Of a stretch of DNA of 37,432 bases, positions 16,636 to 24,923 are shown piece after piece. Made by a program: the position numbers and the translations under genes. Under the pieces are notes generated by a model. The model had not been told where the DNA came from and did not search any database. It was given only the letters and a program-made list of their open reading frames with translations. The DNA comes from Pseudoxanthomonas sp. (GTDB lineage: Bacteria > Pseudomonadota > Gammaproteobacteria > Xanthomonadales > Xanthomonadaceae). Numbering within the stretch: position 1 is the first letter of the stretch; the number at the start of each line of letters is the position of its first letter. Location: positions 1 through 37,432 of the forward strand of contig NZ_JANJUE010000227.1 in NCBI RefSeq assembly GCF_024710765.1. The letters run 5' to 3'.

Positions 16636-17157
16636 TCATTTGCGACTCCACGCCTGGCGGGCGTTGACGCCCAGGCGGTTGGCGGTGGCGCGCACGTGCG
16701 CATGGGTGATGGCCACGGCCAGCGCGTCGGCGGCGTCGGCCTGCAGCTTGCCGTGCAGGCCGAGCATGATCCCGACCATGTGCTGGATCTGGTGCTTTTC
16801 CGCGCTGCCCTTGCCGACCACGGCCAGCTTCACTTCCTTGGCGGCGTATTCGTGCACCGGCAGATCACGCAGCACCACCGCGCAGATCGCCGCACCGCGC
16901 GCCTGGCCCAGCTTGAGCGCCGAATCGGGGTTGCGGGCCATGAAGACCTTCTCGATGGCGACCTCGTCCGGCCGCCAGGTCTCTATGATTTCGGCCAGGC
17001 CGGTCAGCAGGCACTTGAGCCGCTGCGGAAAATCCTCGGCGCCCAGCAGCACCAACGGCGCATGGTGCACATGCGTCGTCCGCCCGGCGCCGTCCACGTC
17101 GATGATGCCGACGCCGGTGCGCTGCGAACCCGGATCGATGCCGAGGATGCGGGTCAT
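16636..17157 (-). CDS. ruvC: crossover junction endodeoxyribonuclease RuvC
   Basis: Dimeric Holliday-junction resolvase, 173 residues. The RNase-H-like fold begins [16 protein letters not shown] with the first catalytic Asp in GIDPG. The second acidic residue is in VAIEKVF. The C-terminal acidic pair is in [14 protein letters not shown]. The junction-binding loop region around [30 protein letters not shown] is normal. The ATG at 17157 has no good Shine-Dalgarno. It is preceded at six bases by the second heptad-repeat element, a parallel to queC. It lies between yebC and ruvA as in many proteobacteria. Confidence 0.96.
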   Translation of the reverse strand: MTRILGIDPGSQRTGVGIIDVDGAGRTTHVHHAPLVLLGAEDFPQRLKCLLTGLAEIIETWRPDEVAIEKVFMARNPDSALKLGQARGAAICAVVLRDLPVHEYAAKEVKLAVVGKGSAEKHQIQHMVGIMLGLHGKLQADAADALAVAITHAHVRATANRLGVNARQAWSRK

Positions 17158-17163
17158 TCTGGG

Positions 17164-17289
17164 CGGGAATCGAGAATGGAGAATGGGGAATCGAAAGAGC
17201 GAAAGCGGATTCCTACAACGGAATCTTGCTCGGCCGGGGTCGGGAAGAGGACTGGCTGACGATTCTCCATTCCCGATTCCCGATTCCCG
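17164..17289. repeat. heptad-repeat inverted element in the yebC-ruvC spacer
   Basis: 30-bp arms at 17164-17193 and 17260-17289 match as imperfect reverse complements (about five mismatches). Each arm is made of GGGAATC/GAGAATG-type heptads. The core of about 66 bases has no obvious coding content. The element runs from 6 bases after the yebC stop region to 6 bases before the ruvC ATG. Confidence 0.9.
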
Positions 17290-17295
17290 ACGCGG

Positions 17296-18027
17296 TTACG
17301 CATATGCATCCGCGCCAAGCTCGGCATTGGAGTAGACGTTCTGCACGTCGTCCAGGTCTTCGAGCATGTCGAGCAGTTTGACGACCTGCCTGGCGGTGTC
17401 GCCCTGCACGGCGATGTCGTTGTCGGCGCGGAAGGTCACTTCGGCCTGGTCGGCGGAAAGACCGGCCGCGTCCATGGCGTCCTTGACCGCCTGGAAGCTG
17501 TCCGGTGCGGTGATGACATCGATGGAGCCGTCATCGGCATACACCACCACGTCGTCCGCGCCGGCGTCGATGGCCGCCTCGGTGATCTTCTCCTCGTCCG
17601 CGCCGGGCGCGTAGCTGAGCACGCCCAGGCGCTTGAACATGAACGCGACCGAGCCTTCGGTTCCCATGTTGCCGCCGCATTTGCTGAACGCATGGCGGAC
17701 ATCGGCCACGGTGCGCACGCGGTTGTCGGTGAGGCAGTCGACGATCACAGCGACGCCGCCGGGCGCGTAGCCCTCGTAGCGCACTTCCTCGTAGACCACG
17801 CCTTCCAGTTCACCGGTGGCTTTCTTGACCGCGCGCTCGATCACGTCCTTGGACATGTTGGCGGCCAGGCCCTTGTCCATCGCCACCCGCAGGCGCGGAT
17901 TGTTGTTGGGATCGCCCCCGCCCGCCCTCGCGGCCACGCCGATTTCACGGATGATCTTGGTGAAGATCTTGCCGCGCTTGGCGTCGCTGGCGTTCTTGCG
18001 GGCTTCGATCGAGGGTCCTCTACCCAT
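17296..18027 (-). CDS. yebC: YebC/TACO1 family protein
   Basis: 243 residues. The signature N-terminus [29 protein letters not shown] is followed by [15 protein letters not shown] and a Glu/Asp-rich central domain ([41 protein letters not shown]). The family was long annotated as transcriptional regulators; more recent work on YebC/TACO1 points to a role in translation, helping ribosomes through polyproline stretches. Which applies here cannot be read from the sequence. It is first in the block with ruvC. The start has GGAAG a few bases upstream. Confidence 0.96.
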   Translation of the reverse strand: MGRGPSIEARKNASDAKRGKIFTKIIREIGVAARAGGGDPNNNPRLRVAMDKGLAANMSKDVIERAVKKATGELEGVVYEEVRYEGYAPGGVAVIVDCLTDNRVRTVADVRHAFSKCGGNMGTEGSVAFMFKRLGVLSYAPGADEEKITEAAIDAGADDVVVYADDGSIDVITAPDSFQAVKDAMDAAGLSADQAEVTFRADNDIAVQGDTARQVVKLLDMLEDLDDVQNVYSNAELGADAYA

Positions 18028-18065
18028 GGGTCTTCCGGAACAAGGCTGCTGACGGGGCCGCGATT

Positions 18066-18788
18066 CTACTCCATCGTGCCGGCCCGGCCGTTACCCGTCC
18101 GGGTTCCACGGCTTGTTCCGGGAGCGTCGGCGGCGCCGGTTTCACGCGCTTGCGGATGGGTGAAGCGGCCATGCCGCAGGAAACAGGCCGCCTGATGGGC
18201 GGCTTCGGCGGAGAACACCAGTCCGGTGTGGCTGGCGGCGACGATGCAGTGATCGCTCAACCCCGGCAACCGGGTTTCCTCCACCGACACGGTGCCGTCG
18301 GAATCCCCCTCGAACCTCGCCAGCAGGCGGCCGAATCCGCGCGCGACATTGCCGGCGACCACGCCCACCTGCGCCGTTCCTTCCCAGGGCGCGCAGCCGG
18401 ACAGCAGAAGGGGGCCGCTGCGGCCGAGCGCATGCACGCTCCACGGATGACTGGCGAGATTGCGCGCGGTGAGGCTGCCGCGCAGCGGCGATCCCAGGCA
18501 GACGACCCGCGCCACCGGCAGTTCCGGCGCCTGTCTCAGGGTTTCCAGGGCCACGATGCCGCCCAGGCTGTGTCCGACCAGGCTGGTCGGTCCGCCGCCG
18601 GCGCGCAGGTGGGCCATCAATCGCGGAATCGCGGCCTCGGGGCCACCGAACACGCTGTCATAGCCGAACACTTCGGCATCGAATCCCTCCGCGCGCAGCC
18701 GCCAGGCCAGCGGGGCCACCCAGGAACGGGCGTTCCAGATGCCATGCAGGATGAGGACGCGGGGGCGGAGTGGAGGGGAAGGCGCCAT
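18066..18788 (-). CDS. alpha/beta hydrolase
   Basis: 240-residue serine hydrolase of unknown substrate. The first strand and oxyanion region are [13 protein letters not shown]. The nucleophile elbow is VGHSLGG with Ser74. The probable acid is Asp162 or Asp164 in EGDSDGTVS, and the probable base is His187 in AASHTGLV. The [10 protein letters not shown] segment and a final Gly/Thr/Arg-rich tail recall esterases or triacylglycerol-lipase-like proteins with a PGAP1-like LGSPLRG loop. There is no signal peptide, so it should be cytosolic. I chose the ATG at 18788 because the coding character starts there. It lies 61 bases after the GNAT gene and probably shares its transcript. Confidence 0.85.
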   Translation of the reverse strand: MAPSPPLRPRVLILHGIWNARSWVAPLAWRLRAEGFDAEVFGYDSVFGGPEAAIPRLMAHLRAGGGPTSLVGHSLGGIVALETLRQAPELPVARVVCLGSPLRGSLTARNLASHPWSVHALGRSGPLLLSGCAPWEGTAQVGVVAGNVARGFGRLLARFEGDSDGTVSVEETRLPGLSDHCIVAASHTGLVFSAEAAHQAACFLRHGRFTHPQARETGAADAPGTSRGTRTGNGRAGTME

Positions 18789-18849
18789 GGCCCCAGTCTG
18801 GCCGAATCGGGCGCGGCAATCCAACCCGCGGGACTGGCGTATCCGCGGT

Positions 18850-19371
18850 TCAGCGCGCGGCACCGCGCCGCAGGATGAATTCGTGATCGCGCACGCGACC
18901 GACCGGGAACTCGTAGTCGCCCACCTTCTCGAAACCATAACGGCCATAGAAGCGCTGGGCGCCGAAGTTCTGCGACCACACGCCAATCCACAGCGTGCGC
19001 GGGCCGGCGCGTTCCAGCCAGGCCAGCGCGGTGTCGCACAGGCGCGCGCCCCAGCCGCCGTTCTGGTGGCTGGCCAGCACGTACAGCCGCTTCAGTTCGC
19101 CGTCGCCGGCGGCGACCTGCGGATGCGGCAGCCCGCAGGGGCCGGCCGCGGCATGGCCCACGGCCACGCCATCGGCTTCCAGCAGCCACACCGCATAGTC
19201 GGGGTGGGCCAGGACGATGCGTTGCTTGTCCACCGCGTAGGCGTCCGCGAGGAACGCCTGCAGATCCCCGGCCGGATACAGATGGCCGAAGGTTTCGGTG
19301 AACGTGCGCGCGGCCAGGTCCGAAAGCACCTCGGCATCGGCCGGCGTGGCGCGGCGGATGTGCACGCTCAC
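18850..19371 (-). CDS. GNAT family N-acetyltransferase
   Basis: 173 residues. The fold is recognisable from the start VHIRRATPADAEVLSDLAARTF through the core strand GELKRLYVLASHQNGGWGARLCDTALAWLE. There the Q-x-x-G-x-A type acetyl-CoA pyrophosphate loop appears as QNGGWGARL. The following strand is LWIGVWSQNFGAQRFYGRYGFEKVGDYEF, a typical GNAT ending with N-x-x-A-x-x-F-Y. The substrate is unknown; it resembles RimI/PhnO-like or diamine/aminoglycoside-type acetyltransferases only at the level of the fold. Its ATG overlaps the stop of the upstream acidic-tail gene by 4 bases (ATGA), so the two are translationally coupled. Confidence 0.9.
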   Translation of the reverse strand: MSVHIRRATPADAEVLSDLAARTFTETFGHLYPAGDLQAFLADAYAVDKQRIVLAHPDYAVWLLEADGVAVGHAAAGPCGLPHPQVAAGDGELKRLYVLASHQNGGWGARLCDTALAWLERAGPRTLWIGVWSQNFGAQRFYGRYGFEKVGDYEFPVGRVRDHEFILRRGAAR

Positions 19372-19646
19372 TCTTCCTCGTCGTCCTCGTCCGCCTCTTC
19401 CTCGTCGGCGTCCTCGTCCTCTTCGCCCTCTTCCTCGTCTTCGTACTCGTAGTCGTCCTCGCCGAAGTCCTCGCCGTCCCAGCGCCCTTCGCCGTCCGGC
19501 ACGAAGGTCAGCGCCATCGCGGCGGGCGAGGTGCCGATCCGCACCACCCAGCCACCGAACACGCGCGCGCGCTCGGTCATCAGGCCGGCGTTGGTTCCTT
19601 CATTGCCCAGTTTTTCCCACTGCAGCGCGAACGCAAACTCGGTCAT
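19368..19646 (-). CDS. small protein with strongly acidic C-terminal tail
   Basis: 92 residues, unrecognised. The first two thirds (MTEFAFALQWEKLGNEGTNA to AAMALTFVPDGEGRW) look like a small beta-rich domain. The last third is almost pure Asp/Glu with a few Tyr, encoded by near-repetitive GAG/GAC codons (CTCCTCGTC-like triplets on the plus strand). It overlaps the GNAT gene by 4 bases (ATGA), which supports a real coding frame and an operon. Acidic tails often mimic DNA or bind basic proteins or metal ions; nothing in the sequence decides between these. The tract may be length-variable through slippage. Confidence 0.7.
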   Translation of the reverse strand: MTEFAFALQWEKLGNEGTNAGLMTERARVFGGWVVRIGTSPAAMALTFVPDGEGRWDGEDFGEDDYEYEDEEEGEEDEDADEEEADEDDEEE

Positions 19647-19661
19647 GCCAATACTCCGTAA

Positions 19662-19707
19662 GAAAGAAAAACCCCTGGCGGGGAATCCGGCGGTGATTGC
19701 CGCCGGA
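19662..19707 (-). terminator. aspS terminator region
   Basis: On the minus strand a perfect 8-bp stem (TCCGGCGG with CCGCCGGA, loop of six) is followed by a second short hairpin, CCCC-GCCA-GGGG. That is directly followed by TTTTTCTTTC. The T run supports intrinsic termination of aspS before the small acidic-tail gene. Confidence 0.75.
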
Positions 19708-19763
19708 CGATTTAAAAAAGGATGCGCAGCCCCCGGCCCCGGAACGCGGAGCCGGGCGGCGGA

Positions 19764-21524
19764 TCACTGCGCCTTGGGCGCGACCGGCCGCACCTGGATG
19801 TGCAGTTCGGCCAGCTGCTCGTCGGGAATCGGCGACGGCGCGCCGGTCATCAGGCACTGCGCGGTGGTGGTCTTGGGGAACGGAATCACGTCGCGGATCG
19901 ATTCGGTGCCCGCCATCAGCGCGGCGATGCGATCGATGCCGAAGGCGATGCCGCCGTGCGGCGGCGCGCCGAACTTCAGCGCGTCCAGCAGGAAGCCGAA
20001 CTTGGCCTCCGCCTCCTCCGCACCGATGCCCAGCAGTTCGAACACCGCGCTCTGCATGTCCGGACGATGGATGCGGATCGAACCGCCGCCGATCTCGTTG
20101 CCGTTGAGCACCATGTCATAGCCACGCGACACCGCGGTCTTGGCGTTGGCGCGCAGGTCGGCGATGTCGTCCACGGCCGGTGCGGTGAACGGATGGTGCA
20201 GGGCGACATAGCGCTGCGCCTCCTCGTCCCATTCGAACATCGGGAAGTCGGTGACCCACAGCGGACGCCAGCCCTCGGCGACGCGGCCGAAGTCCCGGCC
20301 GGCCTTCAGCCGCAGCGCGCCCATGAAGTCGGACACCTTGTTGTAGCCACCGGCGCCGAAGAACACGATGTCGCCGTGGCCGGCGCCGACGTGCGCGACC
20401 AGTGCCGCGAAAGCGTCCTCGCCGAAGAACTTCTGGATCGGCGAACTGACTTCGCCGTTGTCGGCGATCTTGATGTAGGCCAGGCCCTTGGCGCCGTACT
20501 TGGCGGCATGCGCGGCGTACTCGTCGATCTGCTTGCGCGACAGGCTGGCGCCACCGGGGATGCGCAGCGCGGCGACGCGGCCGTCCGGATCGGCGGCGGC
20601 GTCCGCGAACACGGCGAACTCGCTGCCCTTGACCAGCCCGGCGACGTCGACCAGTTCCAGATCGATGCGCAGGTCCGGCTTGTCCGAGCCGTAGCGGCGC
20701 ATCGCCTCGGCCCAGGTCATGCGCGGGAAGGGATCGGCCAGATCGACGGACATCACTTCCTTGAAGATGTCGCGGATCATGCCTTCCACGGTGTCCTGCA
20801 CGTCGCGCTCGCGCACGAAAGCGAATTCCATGTCCAGCTGGGTGAATTCCAGCTGGCGGTCAGCGCGCAGTGCCTCGTCGCGGAAGCAGCGCGCGATCTG
20901 GTAGTAGCGGTCGAAGCCGGCCACCATCAGGATCTGCTTGAACAGCTGCGGCGACTGCGGCAGCGCGTAGAACTCGCCCGGATGCAGGCGCGCCGGCACC
21001 AGGAAGTCGCGCGCGCCTTCCGGCGTGGCCTTGGTCAGGATCGGGGTTTCGATGTCCTGGAAACCGCGCGCATCCAGCCAGCGACGCAGCGCCTGCACCA
21101 GCCGGATGCGGGTGCGCTGCATGCGCTGCATCTCCGGACGACGCAGATCCAGGTAACGGTACTTCAGGCGGATGTCCTCGCCGGCGTTCTCATGGGCATG
21201 GAACGGCAGCGGTTGCGCCTTGTTGAGCACGCTGATGCGGGTGGCGACGATCTCCACCTTGCCGGTCGGAATCTTCTCGTTGACGCTGTGGCGCGCGCGC
21301 ACCACGCCTTCCACCTGCAGCACGTCCTCGTAGCCCAGATCCGCGGCCACGGCGAACACGTCGGCGTTGTCCGGCTCCACCGTCACCTGCACGATGCCTT
21401 CGTGGTCGCGCAGGTCGATGAAGCACACGCCACCGAGGTTGCGGGCAACGTCGGTCCAGCCGCACAGGGTGACGGTCTGGCCGATCATGGCCTCGTTGAT
21501 GAGGCCGCAATAATGGGTACGCAT
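19764..21524 (-). CDS. aspS: aspartate--tRNA ligase
   Basis: Class IIb aminoacyl-tRNA synthetase, 586 residues, the usual bacterial length. The N-terminal OB-fold anticodon-binding domain is seen in [26 protein letters not shown]. Class II motif 2 is [23 protein letters not shown], motif 3 is [16 protein letters not shown], and the bacterial GAD insertion lies between them ([15 protein letters not shown] and following). The ATG at 21524 has a GGAG at five bases. Whether it charges only tRNA-Asp or also tRNA-Asn cannot be told here. tRNA-Asp is one of the queuosine-modified tRNAs, but I see no deeper link to queE/queC. Confidence 0.97.
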   Translation of the reverse strand: MRTHYCGLINEAMIGQTVTLCGWTDVARNLGGVCFIDLRDHEGIVQVTVEPDNADVFAVAADLGYEDVLQVEGVVRARHSVNEKIPTGKVEIVATRISVLNKAQPLPFHAHENAGEDIRLKYRYLDLRRPEMQRMQRTRIRLVQALRRWLDARGFQDIETPILTKATPEGARDFLVPARLHPGEFYALPQSPQLFKQILMVAGFDRYYQIARCFRDEALRADRQLEFTQLDMEFAFVRERDVQDTVEGMIRDIFKEVMSVDLADPFPRMTWAEAMRRYGSDKPDLRIDLELVDVAGLVKGSEFAVFADAAADPDGRVAALRIPGGASLSRKQIDEYAAHAAKYGAKGLAYIKIADNGEVSSPIQKFFGEDAFAALVAHVGAGHGDIVFFGAGGYNKVSDFMGALRLKAGRDFGRVAEGWRPLWVTDFPMFEWDEEAQRYVALHHPFTAPAVDDIADLRANAKTAVSRGYDMVLNGNEIGGGSIRIHRPDMQSAVFELLGIGAEEAEAKFGFLLDALKFGAPPHGGIAFGIDRIAALMAGTESIRDVIPFPKTTTAQCLMTGAPSPIPDEQLAELHIQVRPVAPKAQ

Positions 21525-21665
21525 GGGGGCTCCGCGAGTTGCATCCGGCGAGTGCCGGAAAGCCGCATAGTCTAACCCGTACGGGCTTCCCCCACCCCGC
21601 CGCCGGGGCCTTCCCAAGCCCTCCCCCGGGAGGATTAAGCTTGCCGCTCCCGACGGGAGACCACC
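21525..21665. promoter_or_regulatory. divergent promoter region of aspS and the DUF3011 gene
   Basis: 141 bases between two divergent starts, holding the ribosome site GGGAGA for the plus-strand gene and GGAG for aspS. Both transcripts must begin here. No clear -10/-35 pair is recognisable. A GC-rich palindromic stretch (CCCCGCCGCCGGGG, CTCCCCCGGGAGG) lies at about 21595-21635. Confidence 0.5.
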
Positions 21666-22616
21666 ATGAACAAGGCTTTGATGAAGTTGCTGTGCGCACT
21701 CTTCCTGGCCTTGCCGGCCAGCCTTGCCCTGGCCCAGGCCCAGACCCGGGCCTACGCCCCGGAAAACCTGCGGACCCTGACCGTGGCCGAGCAGACCCGG
21801 GTCATCGGCCTGGAGTACAGCGAGCAATCACGCGGTCGCCGCATCCCGGACGACCAGCTGCGTTTCTACCTGGACCAGGTGCGCCTGTCGGGCTGGCCTT
21901 TCAGCCGCATCAAGCGGGACATCGCCACCTCGCTGGGCGGCGGCGGCGGTGGCTGGAATCCGGATCCGGCGCCGGGGCGCACCGTGCGCTGCGAGAGCCA
22001 GGACCAGCGCGAGCGCACCTGCCAGACCGGTTTCGCCAACCGCGCCCGGCTGTCCCGCCAACTGTCCAGCGGCGCCTGCGTCGAGGGCCAGTCCTGGCAG
22101 CAGCAGCCCGGGGTGATCCGGGTCCGCAACGGCTGCCGGGGCGAGTTTACGGAAACCACGCAGGGCTGGGGCAACGGCGGCGGCAATGCCGGCTACACGG
22201 TGACGTGTTCCAGCGAGGACGCCCGCTACCGCACCTGCGCCTGGGACGATCGCCGTGGCCGGCCGGTGGTGGTGCAGAACCTCTCCAAGGCCCGCTGCCA
22301 GGAGGGCGGCAACTGGGGCCACCAGCGCAACGCCATCTGGGTGAACCATGGTTGCCGCGCGCGTTTCGGCGTGGCCGGCGGCGGCGGCGGCGACTGGGGC
22401 GGTGGCAATCCCGGTTATGGCGTGCAGTGCACCAGCAAGCCGGGAGATCCGCGGCTCAACTGGTGCCGCTGGGATGGCCGCCAAGGGCGCCCGCGGCTGC
22501 AACAGGAATACTCGCAGCGGGTGTGCGGCGCGGAAGGACGCGGCTGGGGCTATGACGCCAATCGCCAGGAAATCTGGGTACGCGGCGGCTGCAACGCGCG
22601 CTTCGGCGCGCGCTAG
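21666..22616 (+). CDS. secreted protein with three DUF3011-type repeats
   Basis: 316 residues. It has a Sec signal peptide ([24 protein letters not shown]) and then a charged helical segment. Three cysteine-containing modules of about 60 residues follow, separated by Gly-rich linkers ([30 protein letters not shown]). Each module has the pattern V-x-C-x-S, an RxCxW/T element, a second Cys in AxC, and ends I-W/R-V-x-x-G-C-x-A-x-F. Examples are [26 protein letters not shown] and [16 protein letters not shown]3011 is known mainly from Xanthomonads and other proteobacteria; its function is undetermined. Paired cysteines suggest disulfides in the periplasm. The Shine-Dalgarno GGGAGA is well placed. 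Confidence 0.9.
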   Translation: MNKALMKLLCALFLALPASLALAQAQTRAYAPENLRTLTVAEQTRVIGLEYSEQSRGRRIPDDQLRFYLDQVRLSGWPFSRIKRDIATSLGGGGGGWNPDPAPGRTVRCESQDQRERTCQTGFANRARLSRQLSSGACVEGQSWQQQPGVIRVRNGCRGEFTETTQGWGNGGGNAGYTVTCSSEDARYRTCAWDDRRGRPVVVQNLSKARCQEGGNWGHQRNAIWVNHGCRARFGVAGGGGGDWGGGNPGYGVQCTSKPGDPRLNWCRWDGRQGRPRLQQEYSQRVCGAEGRGWGYDANRQEIWVRGGCNARFGAR

Positions 22617-22634
22617 GCGAGCGGTTCCAGGCCA

Positions 22635-22655
22635 GGGGCGGGAAGGTTCCGCCCC
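22635..22655. terminator. hairpin between convergent genes
   Basis: GGGGCGG pairs with CCGCCCC around the loop GAAGGTT in the 48-base convergent gap between the DUF3011 gene and the FmdB gene. The stem is strong but has no T run, so it is a likely shared but imperfect terminator. Confidence 0.5.
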
Positions 22656-22664
22656 CGGTCGGGC

Positions 22665-22973
22665 TCAGCTGGCGGAAGACGGGCTCGCCGGCTTGGCTTC
22701 GGTCTTGGCGGGCGTCGCGCTGTCTGCGGAGGATGAAGCGCCGGTCCCGCCGGAGCCGCCGCCCTCGGCCAGGTTGCGCTTCTTGTCGCCGTCCTTCTTG
22801 AAATCCGTTTCGTACCAGCCACCGCCGGCCAGGCGGAAGGCGGGTGCGGTCAGCTGGCGCTTGACCGCCGGCCGGCCGCAGGACGGGCAGGCATCGGGAT
22901 CCGGGTCGGACAGCTTCTGCAGTCGGTCAAAGGCGTGGCCGCATTCGGCGCACTCGAAGGCATAGATCGGCAT
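22665..22973 (-). CDS. FmdB-family zinc ribbon protein
   Basis: 102 residues. It starts MPIYAFECAECGHAFDRLQK, followed by CPSCG, giving a CxxC...CxxC zinc ribbon (Cys 8, 11, 29, 32). This is the classic CxxC_CxxC_SSSS family, putative regulators of unclear target. The second half is low complexity (Ser/Gly/Ala/Thr, ending PASPSSAS), longer than in minimal family members, preceded by GGGWYETDFKKDGDKK. In many proteobacteria this gene sits next to aspS; here it lies on the same strand about 1.1 kb upstream of aspS, separated by the oppositely oriented DUF3011 gene. Confidence 0.9.
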   Translation of the reverse strand: MPIYAFECAECGHAFDRLQKLSDPDPDACPSCGRPAVKRQLTAPAFRLAGGGWYETDFKKDGDKKRNLAEGGGSGGTGASSSADSATPAKTEAKPASPSSAS

Positions 22974-23056
22974 GACGGAAACGCGGTAGGGAAAACGCAG
23001 GCCCCTATTCTGGGGCTTGGCGCCGGGGATTCAACGGTCGGGGACCGGCCTCGTCC

Positions 23057-23950
23057 TCAGGCGATGAACCGCGCCGCCGCCGCCCCGACCTGCCGCAGCA
23101 CCTGATCGCGGGCGTCCGCGTCGACCTTCGCGCCCTGCAGATAGCTGGTCAACAGCCACGGCGCCCGCCCGCGATCCGGCCAGACGATGGCGATGTCATT
23201 GGTGGTGTCCTGCCCGTTGCTGCCGGTCTTGTCGCCGACCTTCCAGCCGGCCGGCAGCCCGGCGCGCAGGCGACGGTCACCGGTGCGGTTGTCGACCAGC
23301 CAACCGGCCAGGCGCTGGCGGGAGTCGGTGCCAAGCACCTCGCCCAGGAGCAGCTGGCGCAAGGTCCCGGCCATCGCTTCGGGGGTGGTGGTGTCGCGCG
23401 GATCATCGGGATGGAAGCGGTTGACGTCCGGTTCGTCGCGGTCGTTGCGGGTCACCGCGTCACCGCTGGCGCGCAGGAACGCGGTGACGCCGGCGGGGCC
23501 TCCCACCAGCGGCAGCAGCAGGTTGGCGGCCGGGTTGTCGCTCCAGATCATCGTCGCCTGGCACAGCTCCTCCACGCTCAGGTGGCCGCCGACGTGCTTT
23601 TCGGTCACCGGCGCGTGCGGAATCATGTCCTCGCGGCGGATCGGCACGCGCCGGTCCAGGGTCAACCCACCGTGCTCGACCCGCCGCAACACCGCCGCCG
23701 CCAGCGGAAACTTGAACGTACTGCACATCGGGAAGCGCTCGCCCATGCGGCGCCCCCACTGCCGCCCATTGGCGGTGTCGACCAGGCACACCCCGAGGCG
23801 CCCGCCGCTGCCACGCTCCAGCGCCCCGAGGGTCTCGGCGAAACCGGCGTCGGCGCTGCCGATGGTCTCCTCGCCGGCGAGCACGCACGCGGCAGGCAGG
23901 ACGGCGAAGGCGGAGGCGGTCATCCGCAGGAACTGGCGGCGGACAATCAT
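23057..23950 (-). CDS. class A beta-lactamase with Tat signal (L2-like)
   Basis: Periplasmic serine beta-lactamase, 297 residues. The N-terminus MIVRRQFLRMTASAFAVLPA has a twin-arginine motif (RRQFLR), so Tat export is likely. Catalytic motifs are complete: S77-T-F-K80 (Ambler 70-73), S137-D-N139 (SDN loop), E173-P-D-V-N177 (omega-loop Glu166 and Asn170), and K241-T-G (Ambler 234). Cys76 precedes the nucleophile as in L2 and carbapenemases, but no Cys is at the 238 position, so the carbapenemase disulfide is absent. Ser follows KTG at 237. It resembles the L2 cephalosporinases of Stenotrophomonas; the spectrum cannot be stated. It is divergent from an AmpR-like regulator with a 100-base intergenic region. 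The start is fixed by the Tat motif; an upstream open frame to 24025 is spurious. Confidence 0.93.
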   Translation of the reverse strand: MIVRRQFLRMTASAFAVLPAACVLAGEETIGSADAGFAETLGALERGSGGRLGVCLVDTANGRQWGRRMGERFPMCSTFKFPLAAAVLRRVEHGGLTLDRRVPIRREDMIPHAPVTEKHVGGHLSVEELCQATMIWSDNPAANLLLPLVGGPAGVTAFLRASGDAVTRNDRDEPDVNRFHPDDPRDTTTPEAMAGTLRQLLLGEVLGTDSRQRLAGWLVDNRTGDRRLRAGLPAGWKVGDKTGSNGQDTTNDIAIVWPDRGRAPWLLTSYLQGAKVDADARDQVLRQVGAAAARFIA

Positions 23951-24050
23951 CGGGTGGCTTCCTGTGAGAAAACCTGATTGTTCCCGCGTTGACCGGGGGC
24001 CACCAGCGAGGTTATTCAATGCCATCCATTAGCCAGCCTCATGACGCCTC
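23951..24050. promoter_or_regulatory. divergent control region of beta-lactamase and AmpR-type gene
   Basis: A 100-base region is shared by two divergent genes, as in ampC-ampR pairs where AmpR binds between them. An AATG-CCATC-CATT dyad lies at 24018-24030, and a T-N11-A pattern lies at 24016-24028; these are candidate LysR-type sites but the two centres do not coincide. The beta-lactamase has AGGAA about ten bases before its ATG. The regulator has no good Shine-Dalgarno and may be leaderless or weakly translated. Confidence 0.6.
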
Positions 24051-24923
24051 ATGCTCAGGCCCCAATTGCCGCTCAACGCGCTGCGCGCCTTCGAGGCCGC
24101 GGCGCGCCACCAGAACCTGACCCGCGCGGCCGATGAGCTGTGCGTCAGCCAGGCCGCGCTGAGCCATCAGATCAAGGCGCTGGAGGAGCGGCTGGGCACC
24201 GTCCTGTTCCAGCGCCTGCCCCGCGGGGTGGCGTTGACCGACGAAGGCGCGGCGCTGCTGCCGGTGCTGAGCGAGGCGTTCGACCGCATCGGCCTGAGCC
24301 TGGACCGGCTGGCCGGCGGCGATGCCCGCGAGGTGCTGACGGTCGGCGTGGTCGGCACCTTCGCCATCGGCTGGCTGCTGCCGCGGCTGCCGGCGTTCGC
24401 GGCCACCCACCCGGACATCGAACTGCGCGTGTCCACCCACAACAATCGCGCCGATCTGGCCGGCGAGGGCCTGGACATGGCGATCCGCTTTGGCGATGGC
24501 GATTGGCCGGGCGAAGTCTGCACCCCGCTGTGGGCGACCCCGTTCGCGCCGGTGTGCGCGCCCGCGCTGGCCGAGGCGTTGCGGCAACCGCGCGATCTCG
24601 CTCACGTGCCGCTGCTGCGTTCGTTCCGCGCCGACGAATGGCCGCGCTGGCTGGCCGCGGCCGGCCTCACCGGCCTGCAGGCGCGCGGGCCGCAGTTCGA
24701 CTCGTCACTCACCCTCGCCGGCGCGGTCTCGCGCGGCGCGGGCGTGGCGTTGCTGCCGCTGGCGATGTTCGAACACGAACTCGCGGCCGGCCGCCTGCTG
24801 CAACCCTTCGCGCAGACGCTGGATCTCGGCCGCTACTGGCTGACCCGGCTGCGTTCGCGACGCGAGTCCGAGGCGGCCGGCCGGCTGCGCCTGTGGCTGC
24901 AGGCCGAAGGAGACGCGGGCTAG
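24051..24923 (+). CDS. ampR: LysR-type transcriptional regulator, AmpR-like
   Basis: 290 residues. The N-terminal winged helix-turn-helix is LNALRAFEAAARHQNLTRAADELCVSQAALSHQIKALEERLG (about residues 8-49). The effector-binding domain shows the AmpR signature VGVVGTFAIGWLLPRLPAF, and STHNNRADLAGEGLDMAIRFG. Its position divergent from a class A beta-lactamase matches the known induction circuit. In that circuit AmpR represses with UDP-MurNAc-pentapeptide and activates with anhydromuropeptides from cell-wall damage. That mechanism is inferred from the family. Its stop TAG shares the tetranucleotide CTAG (24920-24923) with the stop of the convergent antiporter gene. Confidence 0.88.
   Translation: MLRPQLPLNALRAFEAAARHQNLTRAADELCVSQAALSHQIKALEERLGTVLFQRLPRGVALTDEGAALLPVLSEAFDRIGLSLDRLAGGDAREVLTVGVVGTFAIGWLLPRLPAFAATHPDIELRVSTHNNRADLAGEGLDMAIRFGDGDWPGEVCTPLWATPFAPVCAPALAEALRQPRDLAHVPLLRSFRADEWPRWLAAAGLTGLQARGPQFDSSLTLAGAVSRGAGVALLPLAMFEHELAAGRLLQPFAQTLDLGRYWLTRLRSRRESEAAGRLRLWLQAEGDAG

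Noticed and set aside
23001-23016. GCCCC-TATTCT-GGGGC hairpin as beta-lactamase terminator
   Set aside because: Only five base pairs, and it lies in the fmdB 5' region, with no consistent T run right after the stem.
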